This document shows positions 33,703 through 42,134 of a stretch of 64,000 bases of DNA, one piece after another; the first letter of the stretch is position 1, and each line of letters starts with the position of its first letter. The notes under the pieces are model-generated. The model was given only the letters and a program-made list of their open reading frames with translations, was not told where the DNA came from and made no database searches. The position numbers and the translations under genes were made by a program. Source of the DNA: Glutamicibacter mishrai (lineage in GTDB: Bacteria > Actinomycetota > Actinomycetes > Actinomycetales > Micrococcaceae); NCBI RefSeq assembly GCF_012221945.1, contig NZ_CP032549.1, forward strand, positions 3,162,001 through 3,226,000, read 5' to 3'.

Positions 33703-33775
33703 GCGCCTCTAGCTCAATTGGCAGAGCAAATGACTCTTAATCATTAGGTTCCGGGTTCAAGTCCCGGGGGGCGCA
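33703..33775 (+). tRNA. tRNA-Lys (anticodon CTT), copy 3 (no encoded CCA)
   Basis: It is identical to copies 1 and 2 over 73 bases, but the next bases are CAG, so CCA must be added enzymatically. A terminator follows at once. Confidence 0.97.
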
Positions 33776-33781
33776 CAGTTG

Positions 33782-33814
33782 ATCCGATCTGAAGCCTTCA
33801 GATCGGATTTTTTG
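33782..33814 (+). terminator. Terminator after tRNA-Lys copy 3
   Basis: ATCCGATCTGAAG and CTTCAGATCGGAT form a 13-bp perfect stem, followed by TTTTTT. It ends the tRNA transcript before the bcp start. Confidence 0.9.
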
Positions 33815-33841
33815 CATACCGCGATGAGAAGAGGTTTACCG

Positions 33842-34333
33842 ATGAGTACTTCCGAAGCAACCGCACGCCTGTCCACCGGCGACCGGGCACCTGAATTCAA
33901 CTTGAGCGACGCCGCCGGCAATTCCGTAGCACTAGCCGATTATCGCGGGCAGAAGGTCATTGTCTATTTCTACCCCGCCGCCTCAACTCCAGGGTGCACC
34001 AAGCAGGCCTGCGATTTCCGCGACTCGCTGGCATCGCTGCAGGCCTCGGGCTACCAGGTACTGGGGGTTTCCCCGGACGGGGTCTCGAAGCTGGAAAAGT
34101 TCGTGGCCAATGAAGAGCTGAACTTCCCGCTGCTTTCGGATGAGGATCATGCCGTGGCCGAAGCCTATGGCGCATGGGGCGAGAAGAAGAACTATGGCCG
34201 CGTGTACGAGGGGCTGATCCGGTCAACGATCGTTGTTGACGAGGAGGGCACGGTGAGCCTGGCGCAGTATAACGTCCGGGCCACCGGGCACGTGGCGAAG
34301 TTACGCCGTGACTTGGGCCTTGATCCGAAATAG
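33842..34333 (+). CDS. bcp: Thioredoxin-dependent thiol peroxidase (Bcp/PrxQ)
   Basis: This 163-residue peroxiredoxin reduces hydroperoxides at the expense of thioredoxin. The peroxidatic Cys lies in FYPAASTPGCTKQACDFRD near residue 46, with the resolving Cys five residues later as in atypical two-Cys PrxQ. GVSPDGVSKLEKF and LIRSTIVVDEEG are also family features. A longer frame opens at 33779 but runs through the tRNA terminator; the ATG at 33842 has AGAAGAGG upstream and gives the standard length. Confidence 0.95.
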   Translation: MSTSEATARLSTGDRAPEFNLSDAAGNSVALADYRGQKVIVYFYPAASTPGCTKQACDFRDSLASLQASGYQVLGVSPDGVSKLEKFVANEELNFPLLSDEDHAVAEAYGAWGEKKNYGRVYEGLIRSTIVVDEEGTVSLAQYNVRATGHVAKLRRDLGLDPK

Positions 34334-34424
34334 GCAAGGGTGAGGCTCGATTTCATCTCGGGCTGAACTTCCGCTACACTAAATGAGGTCGCCTTCGAGA
34401 TCCATGGTTCTCGGTGTAGCGCGA

Positions 34425-34506
<82 letters not shown>

Positions 34507-34512
34507 CCAGAG

Positions 34513-34551
34513 AAAACCCTGCGGTCCCAGTTGCTGGATCGCAGGGTTTTT
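34513..34551 (+). terminator. Terminator after tRNA-Leu
   Basis: AAACCCTGCGGTCC and GGATCGCAGGGTTT pair around CAGTTGCT with one mismatch, followed by TTTTTG. Confidence 0.85.
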
Positions 34552-34647
34552 GCATGCCTCGCGGCTTCTGCGCGGGCGTAGTATCGAAATACGCAGTTAG
34601 TCAGCGGCGGTGACCGCTGCTCCACTTCGCGGCAAGGGAGAACCATC

Positions 34648-35205
34648 ATGGCCGAAGAGCGTTTGCCTACCACCTACGGGCTGGCGGCATCTGACCCGCA
34701 GCAGATCCTGATTGATCGCCGGAATATCAGCGCCTCGGATCTCGAGCAGATCGAACGGATCATGGGTGAAATGGGGCGCATGAGGCAAATCGAGCGCAAG
34801 ATCATGCGCAGTTCGCAACGTTTCATGAAACTCAATGAGACGGATATGCGGGCGTTGCGGCAGATGATTGCCGCAAAGAACACGGGCAAGGTGCTGACCC
34901 CGTCGGACCTGCGCGAGTACCTGGGGATATCCAGTGCCTCGGTAACCAAGATGGTCGACCGGCTTGAAGCCAACGGCCATGTCAGGCGAAGCCAGCATCC
35001 CACCGACCGGCGTTCGCAGTGCATCGAAGTCACCGAGCAGACGCACTTGGCCGCGCGCGAGCAATTGGGACGGCACCATGCGCAACGATTCCAAGTCGCC
35101 CGCTCCATGACTGCCGAGGAGCGCGAGATCGTGATCCGCTTTCTCTCGGCGACCTCTAATGCACTGGAGGGGAGCCTGGAGCAGGCCGCGGAGCAGGGGC
35201 AGTAG
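34648..35205 (+). CDS. MarR-family transcriptional regulator
   Basis: The 185-residue protein has a winged helix in the middle: LNETDMRALRQMIAAKNTGKVLTPSDLREYLGISSASVTKMVDRLEANGHVRRSQHPTDRRSQCIEVT in outline (about residues 65-130). A long N-terminal helix (residues 30-60, RIMGEMGRMRQIERKIM) would form the dimer. It is convergent with the SDR gene, 12 bases away. The target is unknown; its position next to the carotenoid region does not by itself imply a link. Confidence 0.88.
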   Translation: MAEERLPTTYGLAASDPQQILIDRRNISASDLEQIERIMGEMGRMRQIERKIMRSSQRFMKLNETDMRALRQMIAAKNTGKVLTPSDLREYLGISSASVTKMVDRLEANGHVRRSQHPTDRRSQCIEVTEQTHLAAREQLGRHHAQRFQVARSMTAEEREIVIRFLSATSNALEGSLEQAAEQGQ

Positions 35206-35217
35206 CGGGCCTACGGC

Positions 35218-36684
35218 CTACACCTGCTGGTTATCGTGTTCGGCGGCCGCCACGATATTCTTGATGGTGGCCGGGAAGATGATCCCGTGGAACGGGTACA
35301 CGGCCCACCAGTAGCATCGTCCCCACAGGCCGCGTGGGAAATACACCGCGCGTTGGACCAGCTCGGTCTCCCCGTTCTCTTGGGGGCTCAGCCGATACTC
35401 CAGCCACGCCTGGCCAGGGACGCGCATTTCAGCCCGCAATCGCAGCAGCCGGTCCTGCTGGAGGGCTTCCACGCGCCACCAGTCCAGAACATCGCCCAGG
35501 GCCAAGGTGCTCTTGGAGCGCCGCGTGCGGCGAGAGCCCACGCCTCCGGCCAGCTTGTCCAGCAGCCCGCGCAACTTCCACAGCGTGGGAAAGGCGAAAT
35601 AGGGGGAGTCCCCGCCGAGTCGTTGTACCACCTGGAACAACTCTGGTGCGCTGGCCGTCGTGGTGGCCCGGCGGACGTCGCTGTAGCTCTTGCGCCCGGC
35701 CCATTGCGGGTCGGACGGCAAGGGCTCGGCTGGTGCCGACAGCGGATGGGCCGTGGCCCACGTGGTCTCCACCGCGTCCGCCTCGATTTTCTCCAACGCC
35801 AGCTCCACCGCCCTGGGGTAGTCGCACAAGCCTTCCGCCGGCGCGGGAATCAGCGTGTCGATCTCGCGGGAGCCCATGACGCAGTCGTGCTGCAGGGATT
35901 GCACCAGAGCCGAGGCCAGGGTGCGCGGCAGCGGGGTGACCAGGTTCACCCAGTGCGAGGCCAGCCGCGGCGTCAGCAGGGGCAAGGCCCACACCGAGGG
36001 TTCGCGCAGGCCTGCGCAACGGGCGTAGATCTTCATCAGTTGCGCATAGCTGTAGGCCTTCGGGCCGCCGATATCGTAGACGCCCTGCACCGGCTCTTTC
36101 AGCTGCGCGGCGCGGACCAGGTAGTGCAGCGCGTCGCGCACGGCGATGGGCTGAACCTGATTGGTGACCCAGCGCGGAGCCGGCATCACCGGCAGCACGT
36201 CGCTCAAATGCCGGATCATCTCGAAGCTGGCCGACCCCGACCCGATCACCAGTCCTGCTTGGAGCACCAGGGTGTCCACCGACGAGGCCAGGATCTTCCC
36301 CACGGCCACGCGCGATGCCAGATGCTCGCTCAGCTGCCCTTGCGGGTGCAGGCCCGAGAGGTACACCACCTGCTCAACACCCTGGTGCTTCGCGGCCCGG
36401 GCCATGATGGCGGCGCAGTTCTTTTCCTGCTCGGCAAAATTGCGCGTTCCGGACATGGAGTGAACCAGGTAGTAGACCAGCGCGACGCCGCGGCACAGCC
36501 GGTTGACCGCCTCGGCGTCTTCCAGATCGCCTTCGATGATCTCGACCTCGTCGTGCCACGGAATATCGCGAAGGCGCTGTGCGTCCCGGGTGAAGACCCG
36601 CACCTGATGCCCGTTGCGCAGGAGCCGGGGGACCAGCCGCCCGCCAATGTATCCGGTGGCTCCGGTGACTGCGATCAGGCTCAT
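35218..36684 (-). CDS. NAD(P)-binding SDR-type protein with DUF2867 domain
   Basis: The 488-residue protein has an N-terminal Rossmann domain (IAVTGATGYIGGRLVPRLLRNGHQVRVFTRD; GxxGxxG near residue 8, then VYYLVHSMSG near 75 and VYLSGLHPQG near 110) of the atypical SDR NmrA/TMR group, and a C-terminal DUF2867 domain (about residues 325-480) with WWRVEALQQDRLLRLRAEMRVPGQAWLEY and FPRGLWGRCYWWAVYPFHG. Function is unknown. The ATG at 36684 has GGAGGGAG upstream; a longer open frame beyond it is the shadow of the upstream gene. It overlaps the TspO-like gene by 4 bases (ATGA), forming an operon divergent from the carotenoid genes. Confidence 0.85.
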   Translation of the reverse strand: MSLIAVTGATGYIGGRLVPRLLRNGHQVRVFTRDAQRLRDIPWHDEVEIIEGDLEDAEAVNRLCRGVALVYYLVHSMSGTRNFAEQEKNCAAIMARAAKHQGVEQVVYLSGLHPQGQLSEHLASRVAVGKILASSVDTLVLQAGLVIGSGSASFEMIRHLSDVLPVMPAPRWVTNQVQPIAVRDALHYLVRAAQLKEPVQGVYDIGGPKAYSYAQLMKIYARCAGLREPSVWALPLLTPRLASHWVNLVTPLPRTLASALVQSLQHDCVMGSREIDTLIPAPAEGLCDYPRAVELALEKIEADAVETTWATAHPLSAPAEPLPSDPQWAGRKSYSDVRRATTTASAPELFQVVQRLGGDSPYFAFPTLWKLRGLLDKLAGGVGSRRTRRSKSTLALGDVLDWWRVEALQQDRLLRLRAEMRVPGQAWLEYRLSPQENGETELVQRAVYFPRGLWGRCYWWAVYPFHGIIFPATIKNIVAAAEHDNQQV

Positions 36685-37532
36685 GAAATTCTCCCTCCTG
36701 CACCGGCACCGGCCGCGGTTCGGCGCCGCCACGCAATCAGCAGCGAGCCGAGCAACGCGGCCAGCGCGCAGCCCAGCGAGGCATAGCCAACGATCTCCGA
36801 GGGGTTGCTCCCGGCCAACCGGCTCACGCCGATCCAGGCCAGGCCCCAGCTGATGGCCAAGGCGGCGAAGGCATTGCCGGCGTAGTAGCTGATGGCCATG
36901 GCCATCAGCGCGGCAACCACCACCAGCGCTACGGCCGTTGCGGGGGCCCACCGAGCACCTTCGCCGACACCCAGCGAGAGCAGCCAGGCGGCCACGTTCG
37001 CGATGCTGGCCACGCAGACCCACCCGAGGTAGAGCCCGAAGGTCAGCCAGATCACCCAGTACTCGGTGCGTGAGCCCGGGGTTCCGGAGGACATGAGGCG
37101 GATCATCCAGGCAAGGACGGCGACGAGCGCGAAAATGACGATCACGCTGAAGCCGAGCCAACCCAGCTGGACCACGGAAATCCAGGCCGCGTTGAGCAGG
37201 GCCGAGATCATCGCGGGAACCCTGAGTTTCGCACCCCAGCCGGAGCGCCGTCCCGGGGCGGTGAGCTGGTAGATGCCATAGACCGCAAGCCCGGTATAGA
37301 CCACGCTCCAGATGGAGAAGGCGGGCCCAGCCGGGGCCAGCAGGGTCGCATCGGCGCTCAGGTAGCCGCCGGCAACTTGCTGGACCGGGGTTCCGCCGAA
37401 GGCGCCGCTGCCGATGAAAGATACGGCGATGGCAATGAGCAGGGACAGGGCGGTGAGCAACGGGGTGGTCCATAGCGGATCACCGATGCGCTGCGCGCCG
37501 GGCGATAGTGCGGGGTCAGGCGATCGATTCAC
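36681..37532 (-). CDS. TspO/tryptophan-rich sensory protein-like membrane protein
   Basis: The 283-residue protein is almost wholly hydrophobic with about eight membrane helices and many Trp residues (APAGPAFSIWSVVYTGLAVYGIYQ near residue 75, TEYWVIWLTFGLYLGWVCVAS near 160). The PAFSIW-VVY segment resembles TspO, but the protein is longer than the usual five-helix form. TspO proteins bind porphyrins and modulate pigment or stress responses in some bacteria. The GTG at 37532 is chosen over an ATG at 37565 because GGAGGA lies 4-9 bases upstream. It shares a promoter region with the carotenoid operon on the other strand. Confidence 0.7.
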   Translation of the reverse strand: MNRSPDPALSPGAQRIGDPLWTTPLLTALSLLIAIAVSFIGSGAFGGTPVQQVAGGYLSADATLLAPAGPAFSIWSVVYTGLAVYGIYQLTAPGRRSGWGAKLRVPAMISALLNAAWISVVQLGWLGFSVIVIFALVAVLAWMIRLMSSGTPGSRTEYWVIWLTFGLYLGWVCVASIANVAAWLLSLGVGEGARWAPATAVALVVVAALMAMAISYYAGNAFAALAISWGLAWIGVSRLAGSNPSEIVGYASLGCALAALLGSLLIAWRRRTAAGAGAGGRIS

Positions 37533-37582
37533 GGGGTCCTCCACAGGTTTTTCAAAGATTTCCAAATCCGGGTCGACAAAAC

Positions 37583-37642
37583 GAGATAGTTAAACCATGA
37601 TGTATGTAGATAAGCTAAATATCAACCTTTCGAGATAAGTGA
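37583..37642. promoter_or_regulatory. Three spaced AGATA repeats in the carotenoid/TspO divergent promoter
   Basis: GAGATAGTTAA, TAGATAAGCTAA and GAGATAAGTGA share AGATA at 37584, 37608 and 37633, that is 24 and 25 bp apart. They fill the region between the divergent starts, the last covering the start of the MarR-type gene. They could be sites for that MarR protein. Confidence 0.4.
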
Positions 37643-38142
37643 TCATGCGCCACACACCTCCGCTTCGAACCTCGGATTTGTTCCGGGTGCTCCTGGGCCT
37701 GCAGCGTGCCTATGCACAGAGTGAAGTGCGTTTTCGTTCCAGCCTCAACCTGAACGATACAGATCTGCGGGCCGTCAACCTCCTGCGCTCCCGGCAAACG
37801 CCCAGCCCCGGCGAACTCGCCCGGGAACTGGGGCTTTCCTCGGCCGGGATCACCTCGGTGCTTGATCGCCTCGAGGCCCGGCAGATGGTCCAGCGCGAGC
37901 ACCACGGATCGGATCGACGCCGGACACTGGTGCGCCCGGGCCGCGCATTCCCCGGGAACGCCGGCGCCTCGATGGTGCTCCTGCGCGGCCTGCACCGGTT
38001 CTACTCCCAGCTCGATGAGCCGACCCGCCTCGCGCTGGGCCATCTGCTGGCCCAGATCCATCGGGAGCTGGAAGCCACCGGCGCGACGGTGCCCGCAGCC
38101 CCCACACCCACCCCCACCACGCCCCGGAGCAGTGACCAATGA
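37639..38142 (+). CDS. MarR-family regulator of the carotenoid operon (CrtR-like)
   Basis: The 167-residue protein has a MarR winged helix: LNDTDLRAVNLLRSRQTPSPGELARELGLSSAGITSVLDRLEARQMVQREHHGSDRRRTLV in outline (residues 35-100), then a helical dimer segment and a Pro/Thr tail. Its stop overlaps the crtE start (ATGA). In Corynebacterium glutamicum a MarR protein, CrtR, represses the crt operon and is released by GGPP; here the regulator is in the same operon as crtE rather than divergent, and a similar role is inferred. Start may be GTG 37639 or ATG 37645. Confidence 0.85.
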   Translation: MIMRHTPPLRTSDLFRVLLGLQRAYAQSEVRFRSSLNLNDTDLRAVNLLRSRQTPSPGELARELGLSSAGITSVLDRLEARQMVQREHHGSDRRRTLVRPGRAFPGNAGASMVLLRGLHRFYSQLDEPTRLALGHLLAQIHRELEATGATVPAAPTPTPTTPRSSDQ

Positions 38143-39248
38143 CCACGCACACACGAAGCCATCGCGGCCAACCCGCCGACGCCCAGCCGAACAGCGGCGA
38201 GGCCCGGCTCATCGACGACCCCACCCGCGCGGCCATCAGCCAGCGCCTGGCCCAGATCGGGACGCAGGCGAAAGCGCGGGCAGCCGCCTACTCGCGGACC
38301 ACCGCCGAGCTCTGGGCGGAAATCTCCGGCGGCCTGGCCACCGGAAAGATGATGCGCCCGGCCTTGGTCATTCTCGGCTACCGCGCTTTCGGCGGCCGCA
38401 ACGAAGCGCGGGCCATTGACCTGGGGTGCGCCTTCGAGCTGCTGCACACCGCCCTGCTGATCCACGACGACGTGGTGGACAGGGACTTCGTGCGCCGTTC
38501 GGAACCGACCATCTCGGCCCGCTACCGGGATCAGGCGAGGGCGGCCGGGCGGAGCCTGGCCGAGGCCGAGCATGCCGGGAACTCGGTGGCGATCATCGCC
38601 GGGGACCTGCTGATCAATGAGGCCATCAAGCACGCCATCAAGGCCGCCGCGGGGACCGACGCGGAAGCCGCGGTGGAGCAGGCTTTCTTCCAGGGCATCG
38701 AGCAGGCAGGGGCCGGCGAACTCGAGGACCTGCTCTTCTCCCTGGGCGCCACGCCGGCGACCACCAGCGAAGTGCTGCGCATGGAGCAGTTGAAGACCGC
38801 GGCCTACTCCTTCCAGCTGCCGCTGCAGGCCGGGGCGCTGCTGGCCGGGGCTTCCAGCTCGCAGGCCGATGACCTGGGCACCGTGGGGTGCCAGCTCGGC
38901 GTGGCCTACCAGGTCATCGACGATGTGCTGGGCACCTTCGGGGATCCGATGCGCACCGGGAAGTCCGTGGAATCGGACCTGCGTGAATTCAAGAGCACCA
39001 TCTTGCTGGCGCTGGCCGCCGAGCAGCCCGAGTTCGCGGCGCTGCTGGTCGAGTTCCGGTCCGGCCGCATTCCAGCCCAGCAAATCCGCGAGGAATTGAC
39101 GGCCCAGGGGGCCGAGCGCTTCGCCCGGCAGCTTGCCGAGCAATTGTGCGCGCGGGCCACCGGCTCGGTGGCCTTCCTCGATCTGCCCGATGAGGCCCAG
39201 GCGCTCCTTCGCACCTGCAGCCACCTGATTCTGAATCGAAGCCGATGA
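38139..39248 (+). CDS. crtE: Geranylgeranyl diphosphate synthase CrtE
   Basis: CrtE builds C20 GGPP from IPP and allylic diphosphates. The 369-residue trans-prenyltransferase has the first Asp-rich motif in LLIHDDVVDRDFVRR (near residue 110), GKMMRPALVILGYRAFGG before it, and the second motif in YQVIDDVLGTFGDPMRTGKS (near 260), where DDxxG replaces the usual DDxxD, as in some actinobacterial homologues. The N-terminus (about 35 residues) is a hydrophilic extension. It overlaps the MarR gene and crtB by 4 bases on each side. Confidence 0.95.
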   Translation: MTTHTRSHRGQPADAQPNSGEARLIDDPTRAAISQRLAQIGTQAKARAAAYSRTTAELWAEISGGLATGKMMRPALVILGYRAFGGRNEARAIDLGCAFELLHTALLIHDDVVDRDFVRRSEPTISARYRDQARAAGRSLAEAEHAGNSVAIIAGDLLINEAIKHAIKAAAGTDAEAAVEQAFFQGIEQAGAGELEDLLFSLGATPATTSEVLRMEQLKTAAYSFQLPLQAGALLAGASSSQADDLGTVGCQLGVAYQVIDDVLGTFGDPMRTGKSVESDLREFKSTILLALAAEQPEFAALLVEFRSGRIPAQQIREELTAQGAERFARQLAEQLCARATGSVAFLDLPDEAQALLRTCSHLILNRSR

Positions 39249-40186
39249 ACCTGATCAAGCCCCGGGGCATCGCCCCGCAAGCCCCGGCATTGCAGCGGTA
39301 CTCGCTGACCGCCCAGCGCAGCGCCAAGGTGCTGCTCGAGCAGTACTCCACCTCCTTCTCGCTGGCCTGCCGGCTGCTGGATGCGGCCAGCGCCACGCAT
39401 ATCGCCAACATCTACGCCCTGGTGCGGCTCGCCGATGAAATCGTGGACGGGGTGGCGCAGCAGGCCGGCCTGGACGCCGGGGACATCGCGGCCTGCCTGG
39501 ATGACCTGGAAGCCGAAACCCGGCGCGCGATGCAGCGCGGCTACAGCACCAACATGGTGGTGCATGCCTTCGCGCTCTCGGCCCGGGCCACCGGCATCGG
39601 CACCGAGCTGACCACCCCCTTCTTCTGCTCCATGCGGGCGGACTTGACGACATCAACCCACGACGCGCACAGCCTGGAGCACTACATCTACGGCTCGGCC
39701 GAAGTCATCGGGCTGATGTGCCTGCAGGTCTTCCGCGCCATCGACTCGGCCCCCGAGCTGCGCCCGGAGCAGGTGGAACAGGCCCAGCGTTCGGCCCGCA
39801 GCCTCGGGGCGGCCTTCCAGAAGGTCAACTTCCTGCGCGATCTGGCCCAGGACAGCCTGGATTTGGGGCGCGCCTACTTCCCGGGCATCGATGCGCGGGA
39901 CTTCGGCGAGGCGGACAAGGCCCTGCTGGTCCAGCAGATCGATGCCGACCTGGCCACCGCGCGTTCCGGGCTGGAACTGCTGGCTCCGCCGGCAGCCCGT
40001 GCCGTCCGCCTGGCCCATGACCTCTTCCGGGAGCTGAACCGCCAACTGGCCGCGGCCCCCGCGAAGGAGCTGCTGCGCACCCGCATCTCGGTCTCCACCG
40101 GCCGCAAGGCGCTGATCGCCGCGCGGGTGCTCGTGCCCTGGGCAGGACCCAGGGAAGCCAAGACGCAGGCAGGGGGCGGCAAATGA
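39245..40186 (+). CDS. crtB: Phytoene synthase CrtB
   Basis: CrtB joins two GGPP molecules head to head into C40 phytoene. The 313 residues carry YSTSFSLACRLLDAA near 35, the first substrate-Mg motif in ALVRLADEIVDG (near 62), and the second in AAFQKVNFLRDLAQDSLDLGRAYFPG (near 195-215), which match the squalene/phytoene synthase family. Length is normal. Overlaps of 4 bases with crtE and crtI indicate coupled translation. Confidence 0.96.
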   Translation: MNLIKPRGIAPQAPALQRYSLTAQRSAKVLLEQYSTSFSLACRLLDAASATHIANIYALVRLADEIVDGVAQQAGLDAGDIAACLDDLEAETRRAMQRGYSTNMVVHAFALSARATGIGTELTTPFFCSMRADLTTSTHDAHSLEHYIYGSAEVIGLMCLQVFRAIDSAPELRPEQVEQAQRSARSLGAAFQKVNFLRDLAQDSLDLGRAYFPGIDARDFGEADKALLVQQIDADLATARSGLELLAPPAARAVRLAHDLFRELNRQLAAAPAKELLRTRISVSTGRKALIAARVLVPWAGPREAKTQAGGGK

Positions 40187-41775
40187 GCGGCGCGCCGCAG
40201 GACGTCGTGGTCATCGGCGCCGGATTCTCCGGACTGGCCAGCGCAGGGCTGCTCGCGGCCCGGGGATGCAAGGTCACGCTGCTGGAGCAGCACAACCATG
40301 TCGGGGGCCGCTCGGGACGCCTCGAGCGCGACGGCTTCCGATTCGACACCGGCCCGTCGTGGTACCTCATGCCGGAGGTCTTCGAGCACTGGTTCTCCCT
40401 GATGGGAACCAGCGCCAGCGAGCAACTGGATCTGCGCCCCTTGCCCATCGGCTACCGCACCTTTTTCCAGGGGCGGCAGGCACCGGTGGACGTGGGCACC
40501 GGCACCGCGGTCCGCGAGCTGTTCGAGACCCTGGAACCCGGCAGCGCGCCGGCCCTGGACGAGTACCTGCGCACCGGGCGAGAAGGCTATGAACTGGCCC
40601 TCCAGCACTTCTTGTACGATGATTTCAGCTCGCTGGGATCACTGCTCAAGCCCGCGATCCTGCGCCGGCTCCCGCAGCTGGCGCCGCTGCTGGGATCGAG
40701 CTTGGAGAAGTATCTCGCGCGGCGTTTCCAGAGCACGGAACTGCGCCAGATCCTGGGCTATCCGGCCGTGTTCCTCGGGTCCAGCCCGGAGCGCACCCCG
40801 GCGCTGTACCAGCTGATGAGCCACCTGGACCTGGCCGACGGCGTCAAGTACCCGATGGGCGGGTTCGCCGCGCTGGCGGATGCCATGGCCGATCTGGCGG
40901 CGCAGCACGGGGCGGACATCAGATTGGGCGCCACGGCCACCGCCATCGAGACCAGCTCCCGGGGCCAGGCCGCGGTCACCGCGGTGGAATGGATCGATGT
41001 GCACGGTCAATGCCATCGGACCCCGGCGCAGCAGGTCATCGCCGCGGCGGATGCGCAGCATCTTGATCGCCGGCTGCTCCCAGAACGCCTGCAGACCCAT
41101 TCGGCGCGCCGCTTCGCGCGCCGGGACCCTGGGCCCAGCGCGGTCCTGGTGTGCCTGGGCGTCACCGGGGAACTGCCGGAATTGCGGCACCACAACCTGC
41201 TGTTCACCCGTGATTGGGCCGATAATTTCGCGCGCATCCGCCAGGGGCGCGCCCTGCAGGAGGAAACCAGCATCTACGTGTGCAAGCCCAGCGCCACGGA
41301 TCCCGGCGTCGCGCCGGAGGGCTGCGAGAACCTGTTCATCCTCGTTCCCGCCCCGGCCGCCCCTGAATGGGGCCATGGCGGTGCCGACGGCAACGGGGAG
41401 AGCATGGTGGAGCAGGTGGCCGACGCGGCCATCGACCAGCTCGCCGCCTGGGCCGGGATCCAGGACCTGCGCGAGCGCATCGTGGTGCGCCAGAGCATCG
41501 GGCCCGCGGATTTCGAACAGCAGTACGGGGCCTACCGCGGCGGGGCCCTCGGGCTGGCCCACACGCTGGGCCAAAGCGCCATGCTGCGCCCAGGCAATCA
41601 CAGCACCAAGGTCTCGGGACTGCACTATGCCGGCAGCACCGTGCGCCCGGGCATCGGCGTGCCCATGTGCTTGATCAGCGGGGAGCTGGCGGCCAAGGCC
41701 GTGCTGGGTCTCACCGACCCGGGCCCGCTGCGCGAGCAGCCGCCGGCCGGCTCTGAAGGGAAGGCGGGGGCATGA
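40183..41775 (+). CDS. crtI: Phytoene desaturase CrtI
   Basis: CrtI introduces double bonds into phytoene to give lycopene, using FAD. The 530-residue protein starts with the dinucleotide motif VVVIGAGFSGLASAGLLAARG, followed by HVGGRSGRLERDGFRFDTGPSWYLMPEVFE (near 45-70) typical of bacterial CrtI, and ends with the family signature LHYAGSTVRPGIGVPMCLISGELAAKAV (near 485-510). Its product feeds CrtEb. It overlaps crtB and crtYe by 4 bases each. Confidence 0.96.
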   Translation: MSGAPQDVVVIGAGFSGLASAGLLAARGCKVTLLEQHNHVGGRSGRLERDGFRFDTGPSWYLMPEVFEHWFSLMGTSASEQLDLRPLPIGYRTFFQGRQAPVDVGTGTAVRELFETLEPGSAPALDEYLRTGREGYELALQHFLYDDFSSLGSLLKPAILRRLPQLAPLLGSSLEKYLARRFQSTELRQILGYPAVFLGSSPERTPALYQLMSHLDLADGVKYPMGGFAALADAMADLAAQHGADIRLGATATAIETSSRGQAAVTAVEWIDVHGQCHRTPAQQVIAAADAQHLDRRLLPERLQTHSARRFARRDPGPSAVLVCLGVTGELPELRHHNLLFTRDWADNFARIRQGRALQEETSIYVCKPSATDPGVAPEGCENLFILVPAPAAPEWGHGGADGNGESMVEQVADAAIDQLAAWAGIQDLRERIVVRQSIGPADFEQQYGAYRGGALGLAHTLGQSAMLRPGNHSTKVSGLHYAGSTVRPGIGVPMCLISGELAAKAVLGLTDPGPLREQPPAGSEGKAGA

Positions 41776-42134
41776 TTTACCTGGGCATCCTGCTTTTCCT
41801 TCTGGCCTGCATGGCATTGCTCGATGCCCGGTTCACGCTCTTCGTCTTCGCTGCGCCGCTGCGGGCGCTGCTGTGCTTGGCCGCGGGCACCGGGTTCTTC
41901 GTGCTCTGGGATGTTCTGGCTATCGAACGCGGGATTTTCGTGCACAAGGAATCCGAGCTGATGACCGGGATCATGGTGGGCGAGCAATTCCCGCTGGAAG
42001 AGGTGTTCTTCCTGGTTTTCCTCTGCTACTGCTCGATGATCGCCGTGGCCGGCACGCACCGGCTCGGCGCCCGAAGTCCGCGCCCCAGCCGCGGCGGCCG
42101 CAACGATCCCAAGGAGCCGGGCAATGTTTCTTGA
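41772..42134 (+). CDS. crtYe: C50 carotenoid epsilon-cyclase subunit CrtYe
   Basis: The 120-residue membrane protein has three hydrophobic helices and the heterodimeric lycopene cyclase motif FPLEEVFFLVF near residue 78, with the paired Glu residues. It is one half of the cyclase that closes epsilon rings on the C50 intermediate flavuxanthin to give decaprenoxanthin in corynebacteria and Micrococcaceae. The second half, CrtYf, is encoded directly downstream with an 11-base overlap. Confidence 0.93.
   Translation: MIYLGILLFLLACMALLDARFTLFVFAAPLRALLCLAAGTGFFVLWDVLAIERGIFVHKESELMTGIMVGEQFPLEEVFFLVFLCYCSMIAVAGTHRLGARSPRPSRGGRNDPKEPGNVS

Noticed and set aside
33116..33775. Repeated 73-bp units considered as a possible mobile or CRISPR-like repeat
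   Set aside because: Each unit folds as a complete tRNA-Lys; spacing is irregular (45 and 390 bases).
36685..37473. N-terminal extension of the SDR frame to 751 residues
   Set aside because: The extension is the shadow of the TspO-like gene in another frame; a ribosome-binding site marks the real start at 36684.
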